Of a DNA stretch of 46,031 nucleotides, positions 9,280 to 17,195 are shown piece by piece. The first letter of the stretch is position 1; each line of letters starts with the position of its first letter. This stretch comes from Craterilacuibacter sinensis (lineage in GTDB: Bacteria > Pseudomonadota > Gammaproteobacteria > Burkholderiales > Chromobacteriaceae): assembly GCF_009831765.1 (NCBI RefSeq), contig NZ_WSSB01000018.1, forward strand, positions 1 through 46,031, written 5' to 3'. The notes beneath the pieces are model-generated. The model made no database searches. It was not told the origin of the DNA and saw only the letters and a list, made by a program, of their open reading frames with translations. The translations under genes and the position numbers were made by a program.

Positions 9280-9936
9280 ATGAACATCCCTGCCCCAGTG
9301 GCACTGGCGACACGACTCGCCCCCTTGCTGAATGGTCTTGACTGGGGAATCGGCGGCAGCACCCTGCTCTACCATCTGGGGCTGGAGGCCAACCCGCAGG
9401 ATCTGGACCTGCTGGTTACGCCTGAACACTTTGCCCAGGCCCATCTGCGTCTGGCCGAACTTTTTAACGAAGAAGCAAGGCCGGCGCATCCACGCCATAT
9501 TGCGCAGCACTTTGCCCGCTTTGTCAGTCAGGACGGCAGTGCCATCGACTTGATGGCAGGCATTTGCGTACACGGCCAGGAGAAAAAGACCGGCTGGGAC
9601 TTCAACCCGGCACAGGTGGATATCGAACATGGCTTGCCATGGATGCGCGCCGAAGACTGGCTGGAACTCTACAGCCTGTTCCAGCGCCCGTTTCGCGTAC
9701 AGCAGCTGCAAAACTGGCTAAATGCACGCGATGCCGAACAACGCTGTGGCGAACTGGAAATTCGTCTGGCCTTTCTGGACGACACGGTCGATGCCTTAAG
9801 CAGCACGCTTGCGCGCCAACAACACGAGCTCGACCTGCTGCAAGAGCAGTTGCGCCTCCTGTATCGCCAAAGCGCACGCGGCAGCGGCGAAAACGAAGAG
9901 CGCTCGCTGCGCGACGAGATCCCGCCGCACTATTGA
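9280..9936 (+). CDS. Nucleotidyltransferase-like domain fused to SlyX
   Basis: A 218-residue protein with two unrelated parts. Residues 1-150 look like a minimal nucleotidyltransferase fold: GIGGSTLLYH at 23-32, the paired acids DLD at 41-43, and a third possible acid Asp90 in AIDLMAG. Residues ~156-218 are a complete SlyX: ELEIRLAFLDDTVDAL, a heptad coiled coil through LDLLQEQLRLLYRQ, and the diagnostic C-terminal PPHY. The join near NARDAEQRC is in frame, with no stop and no ATG, GTG or TTG to start SlyX alone. AAGGAAG precedes the ATG. SlyX is a small coiled-coil protein of unknown role; the substrate of the first domain is unknown. Its end overlaps the convergent EamA gene by 7 bp. Confidence 0.85.
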   Translation: MNIPAPVALATRLAPLLNGLDWGIGGSTLLYHLGLEANPQDLDLLVTPEHFAQAHLRLAELFNEEARPAHPRHIAQHFARFVSQDGSAIDLMAGICVHGQEKKTGWDFNPAQVDIEHGLPWMRAEDWLELYSLFQRPFRVQQLQNWLNARDAEQRCGELEIRLAFLDDTVDALSSTLARQQHELDLLQEQLRLLYRQSARGSGENEERSLRDEIPPHY

Positions 9937-10838
9937 GCGCCCACGCGCGCGCCAGCCGGCTTATGCGTCATGCGTCCGGAAAACAGCCCGGCTCCGACAA
10001 TCAGCGTACCGCCCAGCCACTCGCCCGGTCGTATGGCCTCACCGGCAAGCAGCCAGGCGGCTGCGGCGGCAAACACCAGCTCCAGCAACATCAGGGCTGT
10101 CACCTGATTGGCCGGCAACAGCGACACGCCATGTTGCGAGATCACGCTGGTACACAATAAGGTAATACCCAGCGCAAGCATGACCGCCCATGCCATGGGC
10201 GGAATCTCCAGCACGGCACCTAACTGGCCACGCCATAGCAAGGCTCCCGCAGCAAAGAACAGAACCCCCAGCCAGATCATGGCGGATTTGACCGGCAAGG
10301 GTAGCCGATCGGCACTGCGGCTCAGTACATTACCCAGCGAGAACGCCATCCCTCCGGACAAGGCCAGCCACTCATACCGATGGCTCAGCGGCAAATCGCC
10401 GTCAAATACCCCAGGGCGCCACAAAATGGCCAGACAGCCGGCCAGCAAGATGGCGATGACCATATAACCGGCGCGGGTCAGCCGCTCGTGCAGGATCAGG
10501 CGTGCCAGCAGGGCCGTCCACAACGGCGACAAATAAAACAGCAACAGAACACGCACCACCGGCCCTTCGGTCAGTGCCCAGCTATAGCTGAAATTGCACC
10601 AGCCAAAAGCCAGCATCATCGGCAGCATCACCGGTATCAAGCGCACGCCCTGACGGAAGGTGGAACGAAATAGCACCACGCCAAACAGCATGGCGATCAG
10701 ATACACCACCAGCGAGGTGGTCCAGTTACTGACACCCCCCGTTTGCAAGGCGCGAAAAGGTAGCCACATCAGCCCCCACACCAGAGCAGTCGTCAACAGA
10801 CAAGCCATGGCTGTCAGCTTTTGTTTTGCCAGGATCAT
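9930..10838 (-). CDS. EamA/DMT-family membrane transporter
   Basis: A 302-residue, very hydrophobic protein with about ten transmembrane helices in two repeated halves, the layout of drug/metabolite transporters of the EamA type. The N-terminus reads LLTTALVWGLMWLPFRAL and the second half ends with LMLLELVFAAAAAWLLAGE, the usual final helix pair, followed by GEWLGGTLIVGAGL. These proteins export small metabolites, often amino acids; the substrate cannot be read from sequence. The start at 10838 has only a weak AAAGA ribosome site; Met11 is an alternative. It is divergent from dapC, with 48 bp between the starts. Confidence 0.85.
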   Translation of the reverse strand: MILAKQKLTAMACLLTTALVWGLMWLPFRALQTGGVSNWTTSLVVYLIAMLFGVVLFRSTFRQGVRLIPVMLPMMLAFGWCNFSYSWALTEGPVVRVLLLFYLSPLWTALLARLILHERLTRAGYMVIAILLAGCLAILWRPGVFDGDLPLSHRYEWLALSGGMAFSLGNVLSRSADRLPLPVKSAMIWLGVLFFAAGALLWRGQLGAVLEIPPMAWAVMLALGITLLCTSVISQHGVSLLPANQVTALMLLELVFAAAAAWLLAGEAIRPGEWLGGTLIVGAGLFSGRMTHKPAGARVGAQ

Positions 10839-10886
10839 ATTGTTTTCTTTAAGATGGCCGAATTTGCTGCAGCACGAGAGAGAACC

Positions 10887-12089
10887 GTGAACCCCAATCT
10901 GGCCCTACTGCAACCCTACCCGTTCCAGCGCCTGCGCGCCCTGCTGGCCGATGTCCAGCCCCCGCCCGACAAGAGCGCCATCAATCTGTCGATAGGTGAG
11001 CCCAAGCACCCGACGCCGGCACTACTCACTAATGCGCTGACAGGAAATCTGGAGGGCCTGGCCGGCTACCCGGCCACGCTAGGCACGGATGCCCTGCGTC
11101 AGGCCTGTCGCGACTGGGCCCAGCGCCGTTACGATATCAAGCTGGATGCGGCCCGGGAAATTCTGCCGGTCAATGGTAGCCGCGAGGCGCTGTTTTCTTT
11201 TGTGCAAAGCGTGATCGACAGCAGCGAAGGAAAGAAACCGGTCGTCATTTCACCCAACCCGTTTTACCAGATTTACGAAGGTGCTGCACTATTGGCCGGT
11301 GCCCAGCCGTTTTACGTCAACTGCACCGCCGGGTGTGCTTTCCAGCCGGACTGGTCCGCCGTGCCCGAGGCCATCTGGCAGCGTACACAACTGGTTTTTG
11401 TCTGCTCGCCGGGCAACCCGACCGGCGCGGTGATGAATCTGGCCGACTGGCAGGCACTGTTCGAGCTATCCGACCGCTACGGCTTTGTGATTGCATCGGA
11501 CGAGTGCTACTCCGAAATCCACTTCGGTACTCCGCCTCTGGGCGGACTGGAGGCAGCGCGCAAGCTGGGACGCGACTACCGGCGCCTGGTGATGTTTACC
11601 AGCCTGTCCAAGCGTTCCAATGCACCGGGCCTGCGTTCGGGATTTGTTGCCGGCGATGCCAGTCTGCTGGCAGACTTCCTGCTGTACCGCACCTATCACG
11701 GCAGCGCCATGAGCCTGCCAACGCAGGCCGCCAGCATCGCCGCGTGGAATGACGAAACGCATGTCGTCGCCAACCGCGCGGCTTACATCGCCAAATTCGA
11801 GGCGGTCACCGCGCCCTTGGCCCAAGTGCTGGACGTCAAGCGCCCCGATGCCAGCTTCTATCTGTGGGCCCGCGTGCCCGGTGGCGACGATGTCCGCTTT
11901 ACCCGCGAATTATTCGCACACGCGCACATTACCGTCCTGCCCGGCTCGCTACTGGCGCGCGAAGCCCATGGCCACAACCCGGGGCAAGGCTATATCCGTA
12001 TCGCGCTGGTCGCGCCACTGGCAGAATGCGTCGAGGCTGCACAACGCATGGCACAATTTACGACCGCTTATCGCACAGCAAACACTTAA
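10887..12089 (+). CDS. dapC: Succinyldiaminopimelate transaminase DapC
   Basis: DapC is a PLP enzyme that converts N-succinyl-2-amino-6-ketopimelate to N-succinyl-diaminopimelate, in the pathway to lysine and the peptidoglycan cross-link. The 400-residue product is a class I/II aminotransferase. It has [12 protein letters not shown] near the N-terminus, [21 protein letters not shown], and the PLP-lysine segment [16 protein letters not shown] chose the GTG at 10887, with GAGAG 6-8 nt upstream, because the protein then begins with the [12 protein letters not shown] typical of the family; an ATG at 10854 would add 11 residues. The next step before it in the pathway, dapD, follows 50 bp downstream. 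Confidence 0.92.
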   Translation: MNPNLALLQPYPFQRLRALLADVQPPPDKSAINLSIGEPKHPTPALLTNALTGNLEGLAGYPATLGTDALRQACRDWAQRRYDIKLDAAREILPVNGSREALFSFVQSVIDSSEGKKPVVISPNPFYQIYEGAALLAGAQPFYVNCTAGCAFQPDWSAVPEAIWQRTQLVFVCSPGNPTGAVMNLADWQALFELSDRYGFVIASDECYSEIHFGTPPLGGLEAARKLGRDYRRLVMFTSLSKRSNAPGLRSGFVAGDASLLADFLLYRTYHGSAMSLPTQAASIAAWNDETHVVANRAAYIAKFEAVTAPLAQVLDVKRPDASFYLWARVPGGDDVRFTRELFAHAHITVLPGSLLAREAHGHNPGQGYIRIALVAPLAECVEAAQRMAQFTTAYRTANT

Positions 12090-12139
12090 AGATTACGATC
12101 ATGACCACCACCATTCATCTTGCCAAAGGGCTTAACCAT

Positions 12140-12961
12140 ATGCATCCGCTGCAATCCCTGATTGAAAACGCCTTCGAAGAGCGCGCATCCATCACTCCAG
12201 CCACTGTCTCGGTCGAACTGAAAGCCGCCATCGAGCAGGTCATTAACGAGCTGGACAACGGCCATCTGCGCGTAGCGGAAAAACAGGGCGACGAATGGAT
12301 CGTCAACCAGTGGCTGAAAAAAGCCGTCCTGCTGTCGTTCCGCATCCGCGACAACGAAGTCATGGATGATGGCGTCAGCCGTTATTTCGACAAGGTCGAC
12401 ACCAAGTTTGCCGATTGGAAAGCCGAAGACTTCGGCGCCGCCGGCTTCCGTGCAGTACCCGGCGCAGTAGCACGCAAGGGTGCCTTCATTGCCAAAAACA
12501 CCGTACTGATGCCGTCGTTTGTGAATATCGGCGCCTTTGTCGATGAAGGCACGATGGTCGACACTTGGGCCACCGTCGGCTCCTGCGCCCAGATCGGCAA
12601 AAATGTGCACCTGTCCGGCGGCGTCGGCATCGGCGGCGTGCTGGAACCCTTGCAGGCCAACCCGACCATTATCGAAGACAACTGCTTTATCGGCGCGCGC
12701 TCCGAAGTGGTCGAAGGCGTGATCGTCGGTGAAGGCTCGGTCATCTCCATGGGCGTTTTTATCGGCCAGTCCACCCGCATCTATGACCGCGAAACCGGTG
12801 AAATCCACTATGGCCGCGTACCGGCAGGTTCGGTGGTGGTGTCCGGCAGCCTGCCATCCAAAGATGGTAGCCACAGCCTGTATTGCGCGGTCATCGTCAA
12901 AAAGGTTGATGCTCAGACCCGCTCCAAGACCAGCATCAACGAGTTGCTGCGCGGCATCTGA
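12140..12961 (+). CDS. dapD: 2,3,4,5-tetrahydropyridine-2,6-dicarboxylate N-succinyltransferase DapD
   Basis: DapD adds succinyl from succinyl-CoA to tetrahydrodipicolinate, committing to the succinylase branch of lysine/DAP synthesis. The 273-residue product is collinear with well-known DapD proteins. Signature stretches are [12 protein letters not shown], the left-handed beta-helix [40 protein letters not shown] and [13 protein letters not shown] chose the ATG at 12140 ([12 protein letters not shown]), which fits family length; an ATG at 12101 would add 13 residues. An AAAGGG ribosome site is just upstream. It probably shares a transcript with dapC and ends at the terminator at 12979. Confidence 0.96.
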   Translation: MHPLQSLIENAFEERASITPATVSVELKAAIEQVINELDNGHLRVAEKQGDEWIVNQWLKKAVLLSFRIRDNEVMDDGVSRYFDKVDTKFADWKAEDFGAAGFRAVPGAVARKGAFIAKNTVLMPSFVNIGAFVDEGTMVDTWATVGSCAQIGKNVHLSGGVGIGGVLEPLQANPTIIEDNCFIGARSEVVEGVIVGEGSVISMGVFIGQSTRIYDRETGEIHYGRVPAGSVVVSGSLPSKDGSHSLYCAVIVKKVDAQTRSKTSINELLRGI

Positions 12962-12978
12962 TTTCCCCGCCCACTCCG

Positions 12979-13005
12979 GCCCGCCGTCAAAAAGCGGGCT
13001 TTTTT
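12979..13005 (+). terminator. Intrinsic terminator of dapC-dapD
   Basis: The stem GCCCGC/GCGGGC (12979-12984, 12994-12999) with a 9-nt loop is followed by six T (13000-13005), 18 bp after the dapD stop. Confidence 0.85.
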
Positions 13006-13099
13006 GCGCCCTAAAAACCCGCAGCATCAAGCAAGACCGTCAAACCACTCCCGTCCGCTGTGTGCATTGCAACAAGGCGCCATAAAGTAAGGCGGTAAT

Positions 13100-13129
13100 T
13101 TGGTGATTCTGCCTTACAGCCTGTAAAAT
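13100..13129 (+). promoter_or_regulatory. Predicted promoter of the mla operon
   Basis: TTGGTG (13100-13105), an 18-nt spacer and TAAAAT (13124-13129). The -35 is weak. Transcription would begin near 13136, just before the hairpin at 13142. Confidence 0.45.
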
Positions 13130-13141
13130 GCCGATTAACTC

Positions 13142-13166
13142 GGGCAGATTCTGCCCCATTTTTTTT
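13142..13166 (+). terminator. Terminator-like hairpin in the mlaF leader
   Basis: GGGCAG-ATT-CTGCCC (13142-13156) is followed after CA by eight T (13159-13166), and the mlaF GTG is 17 bp further on. It has the full look of an intrinsic terminator but sits between the predicted promoter and the gene. It is either a second stop for dapD read-through or an attenuator for the mla operon. Confidence 0.6.
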
Positions 13167-13183
13167 CGGTCATAGAAACCTCC

Positions 13184-13999
13184 GTGAGTACAGACAGCTT
13201 TATCGAATTCAGAAACGTCAGCTTTGCCTATGGCGAGCGCAGCATTCTGAAGAACATCAACCTGAGCATCCCGCGCGGACGCTTTGTCGCCATCATGGGC
13301 GGCAGCGGCAGCGGCAAGACCACCTTGCTGCGCCTGATCTCGGGGCAGGTTTCCCCACAACAGGGCGAAGTCATCGTCGACGGCAAGCATGTCGAAAAGA
13401 TGAGCAGCCGCGAACTGTTCGAGCTCCGCCGCCGCATGGGCATGCTGTTCCAGTTCGGCGCGCTGTTTACCGACCTGTCGGTATTCGACAATGTGGCGTT
13501 CCCGATTCGCGAACACACGCACTTGCCCGACAGCATGGTGCACGATCTGGTGCTGATGAAGCTCGCTGCCGTCGGTCTGCGCGGTACCGAGCGCCTGATG
13601 CCGGCCGAACTGTCCGGCGGCATGTCGCGCCGCATTGCACTGGCGCGCGCCATTGCGCTGGACCCTGCGCTGATGCTGTACGATGAACCCTTCACCGGGC
13701 TGGACCCGATCTCGCTGGGCGCCATCGCCCACCTGATCAAAAAGCTCAGCGATGCGCTGGGCACCACCTCGGTGATGGTGACGCACGATGTGCAGCACTC
13801 GCTCAATATCGTCGACTACGTCTATTTTGTCGCCAATGGCGAGATCGTCGCCGAAGGCACACCGGACGAGGTTCGCGCCTCTGCGTCACCTTGGGTACAC
13901 CAGTTTGTCTACGGCGAAGCTGACGGCCCGGTGCATCTGGCCTATCCGGCCACCACCTCGCTGGCCGACGATATTGGACTCGGAGACCTCCATGCTTGA
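13184..13999 (+). CDS. mlaF: Phospholipid ABC transporter ATP-binding protein MlaF
   Basis: MlaF is the cytoplasmic ATPase of the MlaFEDB complex, which moves phospholipid between the inner membrane and MlaC to keep outer-membrane asymmetry. The 271-residue product has Walker A GGSGSGKTT (39-47), the ABC signature LSGGMSRR and Walker B LMLYDEPF, as in this subfamily. It starts with GTG at 13184, giving MSTDSFIEF; no better start is seen. It overlaps mlaE by 8 bp, implying coupled translation, and opens the six-gene mla run. Confidence 0.95.
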   Translation: MSTDSFIEFRNVSFAYGERSILKNINLSIPRGRFVAIMGGSGSGKTTLLRLISGQVSPQQGEVIVDGKHVEKMSSRELFELRRRMGMLFQFGALFTDLSVFDNVAFPIREHTHLPDSMVHDLVLMKLAAVGLRGTERLMPAELSGGMSRRIALARAIALDPALMLYDEPFTGLDPISLGAIAHLIKKLSDALGTTSVMVTHDVQHSLNIVDYVYFVANGEIVAEGTPDEVRASASPWVHQFVYGEADGPVHLAYPATTSLADDIGLGDLHA

Positions 14000-14777
14000 A
14001 ACCCTGCTCTCTCCCCTGCGCAAGCTGGGTCACTGGGTGATCGAGGCCATCTGGCGTCTGGGCATGATCAGCCGCTTTTTTGTCGCCATCCTGATGAACT
14101 CGGGGCAAAGCCTGCTGCGCTTTCATCTGGTGATACGCGAAATGTACTTCTCCGGCGTGCTGTCACTGATCATCATCGTGGTATCCGGCCTGTTCGTCGG
14201 CATGGTTCTGGGCCTGCAAGGCTATACCACGCTGGTGCGCTTTGGCTCGGCCGATGCGCTGGGTGCACTGGTGGCGCTGTCCTTGCTGCGCGAACTGGGG
14301 CCGGTACTGGCGGCGCTACTGTTTGCCAGTCGCGCAGGCTCGGCCATGACCGCCGAAATCGGTCTGATGAAGGCGACCGAGCAACTGGACGCCATGAGCG
14401 TGATGGCGGTCAATCCGGTCGCCCGCGTCGTAGCGCCGCGCTTCTGGGCCGGCGTGCTGTCCATGCCGATTCTGGCGGCGCTGTTCAATGTAATGGGAAT
14501 TATCGGCGGCTATGCCGTCGGCGTGCTGATGATAGGCCTGGACAGCGGCAGCTACTGGTCGCAAATGCAGGCCAATGTCGACCTGCACGTCGACGTGGTC
14601 AACGGCCTGATCAAAAGCCTGTTCTTCGGCATGGCGGTGACCCTGATTGCCGTGTACGAAGGCTTTGACGCGACGCCCACCGCAGCCGGCGTCTCGGCGG
14701 CTACCACACGTACCGTCGTCACTTCGGCCCTGGTTATTCTGGCACTCGATTTTGTGCTGACTGCCTTCATGTTCTAG
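13992..14777 (+). CDS. mlaE: Phospholipid ABC transporter permease MlaE
   Basis: MlaE is the inner-membrane permease of the Mla complex. The 261-residue protein begins with an amphipathic segment (LLSPLRKLGHWVIEAIW) and has about five to six membrane helices. Typical internal stretches are GLFVGMVLGLQGYTTL, LLRELGPVLAALLFASRAGSAMTAEIG and LDAMSVMAVNPVARVVAPRF. The ATG at 13992 lies inside the end of mlaF, so translation is probably coupled. mlaD follows 17 bp downstream. Confidence 0.95.
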   Translation: MLETLLSPLRKLGHWVIEAIWRLGMISRFFVAILMNSGQSLLRFHLVIREMYFSGVLSLIIIVVSGLFVGMVLGLQGYTTLVRFGSADALGALVALSLLRELGPVLAALLFASRAGSAMTAEIGLMKATEQLDAMSVMAVNPVARVVAPRFWAGVLSMPILAALFNVMGIIGGYAVGVLMIGLDSGSYWSQMQANVDLHVDVVNGLIKSLFFGMAVTLIAVYEGFDATPTAAGVSAATTRTVVTSALVILALDFVLTAFMF

Positions 14778-14794
14778 CTTCGGAAAAAACCATC

Positions 14795-15277
14795 ATGAAA
14801 CGCTCCATCATCGACCTGTGGGTCGGCATTTTTGTCGCCATAGGCCTTGCATCCATTGCCTTTTTGTCACTCAAGGTGGCCAACCTGACGCCGCAAAGCG
14901 CCGACAAGAGCTATGTGCTGTATGCCGAGTTCGACAATATTGGCGGCCTCAAGGTCAAGGCACCAGTCAAGGCGGCCGGTGTTCTGGTCGGCCGGGTCAG
15001 CAGCATCGAGCTTGACCCTAAAAACTATATGGCCCGCGTCAACCTGAGCATAGATAGCCAGTACAGTTTCAGTCAGGACACCAGCGCCGAAATCCTGACC
15101 GCAGGCCTTCTGGGCGAGCAATACGTCGGGCTGGTACAGGGCGGCGATCCGGAAGACCTGAAACCCGGCGGCCGCATTGCCCTGACCTCGTCGGCACTGG
15201 TACTGGAACAGCTGATAGGCAAGTTTATGACCAGCTTTGCCGAAGGCGGCGCAGCTAAAGACGACAAACAGCCCTGA
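14795..15277 (+). CDS. mlaD: MCE-domain substrate-binding protein MlaD
   Basis: MlaD is anchored in the inner membrane and forms a hexameric ring that passes phospholipid between MlaE and MlaC. The 160-residue protein has one N-terminal helix (LWVGIFVAIGLASIAFLSL) and a single MCE domain (YAEFDNIGGLKVKAPVKAAGVLVG), followed by the hydrophobic pore helix region LVLEQLIGKFM. Its length is normal for single-MCE MlaD. It sits 17 bp after mlaE and 52 bp before mlaC. Confidence 0.95.
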   Translation: MKRSIIDLWVGIFVAIGLASIAFLSLKVANLTPQSADKSYVLYAEFDNIGGLKVKAPVKAAGVLVGRVSSIELDPKNYMARVNLSIDSQYSFSQDTSAEILTAGLLGEQYVGLVQGGDPEDLKPGGRIALTSSALVLEQLIGKFMTSFAEGGAAKDDKQP

Positions 15278-15329
15278 GCCGCCGGCTCAGGCACTAAACT
15301 GAAAACCAATAATACCGGACACCCTGAAA

Positions 15330-15953
15330 ATGAAAAAACTGCTACTGACCACCCTGTTCTTGCTCGGCCTATCGACCCAAGCCATCGCGGCCGATACGCC
15401 GCTGGCGCTGATCCAGGACACTTCGGCCCAGGTTCTGGAACTGCTGAAAAAGGACGACGGCAAAAACACTGCCCGAATCCGTACCCAGGTCGAAACCTTC
15501 GTCATCCCCAAATTCGACTTTACCCGCATGACGGCCCTGGCCGTCGGCCGCGGCTGGCGCGATGCGACGCCGGAACAGAAAGATGCGCTGGCACGCGAAT
15601 TCCAGACCATGCTGGTGCGTACCTACTCCGGCACCATGACCCGCTTCAAGAATGCATCGGTCAATATCAAGCCCAATGTAACGCTGAACAACGAAGGGCG
15701 TGAAGCCACGGTCAAGTCGGAAATCACCACCGGCAGCAATAACGGCAACGGCAGCAAGCCGGTCAATGTCGACTATGTGCTGTACAAGACCGCACAGGGC
15801 TGGAAAGTCTTTAATGTCAGCGTCGAAGGTGCCAGTCTGGTCACCGTGTACCGCAACCAGTTCAGCGATGAAATCCGTAAAAACGGTCTGGACGGCCTGA
15901 TCCGCGCCTTGCAGGACAAGAATGCCAAGCTGGCACGCGGAGCAAGCGCCTGA
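15330..15953 (+). CDS. mlaC: Periplasmic phospholipid shuttle MlaC
   Basis: MlaC carries phospholipid across the periplasm between MlaA in the outer membrane and MlaFEDB in the inner membrane. The 207-residue product has a Sec signal peptide (MKKLLLTTLFLLGL, with likely cleavage after QAIA). The MlaC/Ttg2D-type domain shows FTRMTALAVGRGWRDATPEQ, FQTMLVRTYSGTM and VDYVLYKTAQGWKVFNVSVEG. Its last bases overlap the mlaB ATG (15953). Confidence 0.95.
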   Translation: MKKLLLTTLFLLGLSTQAIAADTPLALIQDTSAQVLELLKKDDGKNTARIRTQVETFVIPKFDFTRMTALAVGRGWRDATPEQKDALAREFQTMLVRTYSGTMTRFKNASVNIKPNVTLNNEGREATVKSEITTGSNNGNGSKPVNVDYVLYKTAQGWKVFNVSVEGASLVTVYRNQFSDEIRKNGLDGLIRALQDKNAKLARGASA

Positions 15954-16249
15954 TGCAGGTTCATCACGCCGCCACCTCTCTGTCCGGCGAGCTGACCATG
16001 CTAAGCGCAGAACAGCAGCTCAAAACACTGTCAGCCCGGCTTAAAAGCGGCGACAGCCTGCATCTTGACCTGGCCAAGGTCACCCGTGCCGACTCGGCGG
16101 CCTTGTCGCTGCTATTCGAACTGGCACGCCAAGGGGCCGCGCAGGGCAAGTCTTTCACCCTGCAAAATGTGCCGGCACCGCTTATCAGCCTGGCCAAGCT
16201 ATACGGTGCAGATACCCTGCTGGACAAGTTTATGGAGCCTGCAAGATGA
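15953..16249 (+). CDS. mlaB: STAS-domain regulatory subunit MlaB
   Basis: MlaB is a small cytoplasmic STAS protein that binds MlaF and is needed for assembly and activity of the transporter. The 98-residue product has the STAS pattern: LHLDLAKVTRADSAALSLLFEL, where the DSAAL turn holds the conserved Ser, and VPAPLISLAKLYGADTLL. Its ATG overlaps the mlaC stop, and its own stop overlaps the mlaA start (ATGA), so expression is probably coupled. Confidence 0.93.
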   Translation: MQVHHAATSLSGELTMLSAEQQLKTLSARLKSGDSLHLDLAKVTRADSAALSLLFELARQGAAQGKSFTLQNVPAPLISLAKLYGADTLLDKFMEPAR

Positions 16250-17022
16250 AACCCTTGCGCTTGTTAACCATTGTGGCGGCACTGTCACTATCGGCTTGCG
16301 CCAGCAACCCGACCAGTCCGTACGACCCCTACGAGCCGTTCAACCGCTCGATGTATAACTTCAACACGACGCTGGATCGCAATGTGATCAAGCCGGCGGC
16401 AGAAGGCTATCGCACCGTAACGCCCAAGCCGTTCAGGACGGCGGTCGGCAATTTCTACGGCAACCTGAAGGATGTGTTCAGCGTACTGAACAATACGCTG
16501 CGAGCCGAACCAGAAAAAGCGCTGAACGATCTGATGCGGGTCAGCATCAACTCGACCTTCGGCCTGTTCGGTCTGATCGATATCGCAACACCGGCAGGTC
16601 TGGTCAAGAACCGCACCACGCTGGGCGACACTTTCGCAAGTTGGGGCTGGAAAAACAGCAACTACCTGATGCTGCCGTTTTTCGGCCCGTCCACCGTACG
16701 CGACGGCTCGGGTCTGGGTATTTCGCTTAGCATTCCGGGGCCGGAAAAGCTGATCTATGACACCCTGCCGCAAGCGGCCGGTTTTTACGGCCTGTATGGT
16801 GTCAACGAACGTGAACGCCTGCTCGGCGTGGAAAAGCAGATCGACGAGTCCTCGCTGGATGCCTATACCTTTACCCGCGACGCCTATATGCATATGCGCG
16901 CCAAGCAAACCGGGGCGGTATTGCCACAGGACATGGATGAAGAAAACATCGATATCGATGATCTGGTAGGCGAGCCGCAAGCCTCGGCCCCAGTGGCCGT
17001 GCCGCCACCGCCCAAGCCCTGA
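16246..17022 (+). CDS. mlaA: Outer-membrane lipoprotein MlaA (VacJ)
   Basis: MlaA sits in the outer membrane, removes phospholipid from the outer leaflet and hands it to MlaC. The 258-residue product has a lipobox LSAC (Cys18) and the family segments YDPYEPFNRSMYNFN, TVTPKPFRTAVGNFYGNL, INSTFGLFGLIDIA and YLMLPFFGPSTVRDG. The tail is rich in Pro/Val. In enterics mlaA lies away from mlaFEDCB; here it closes the operon, overlapping mlaB by 4 bp and followed by a terminator. Confidence 0.95.
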   Translation: MKPLRLLTIVAALSLSACASNPTSPYDPYEPFNRSMYNFNTTLDRNVIKPAAEGYRTVTPKPFRTAVGNFYGNLKDVFSVLNNTLRAEPEKALNDLMRVSINSTFGLFGLIDIATPAGLVKNRTTLGDTFASWGWKNSNYLMLPFFGPSTVRDGSGLGISLSIPGPEKLIYDTLPQAAGFYGLYGVNERERLLGVEKQIDESSLDAYTFTRDAYMHMRAKQTGAVLPQDMDEENIDIDDLVGEPQASAPVAVPPPPKP

Positions 17023-17043
17023 AGCCAGACGCAGTAAAACCAC

Positions 17044-17079
17044 ATCCCCGCACCTACCCCATGGCTGCGGGGATTTTTT
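17044..17079 (+). terminator. Intrinsic terminator of the mla operon
   Basis: The 9-bp stem ATCCCCGCA (17044-17052) / TGCGGGGAT (17066-17074) has a 13-nt loop and a T-run to 17079, 22 bp after the mlaA stop. Confidence 0.9.
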
Positions 17080-17148
17080 GCGCCCCTCAGGCTCATGCAG
17101 GGAACTCGCAAGGCATCAGTGGCACAGGGAATGAAATAGGCCAGTTAC

Positions 17149-17174
17149 AAAAAAGCCCCCGATGAACGGGGGCT
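17149..17174 (-). terminator. Intrinsic terminator of the RND efflux operon
   Basis: AGCCCCC (17154-17160) and GGGGGCT (17168-17174) form a 7-bp stem. Six A on the plus strand (17149-17154) give the U-tract for minus-strand transcripts. It lies 21 bp beyond the stop of the outer-membrane channel gene. T-rich sequence on the other side could also stop plus-strand read-through. Confidence 0.88.
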
Positions 17175-17195
17175 GGCTTTTTAATACAAGAAACC

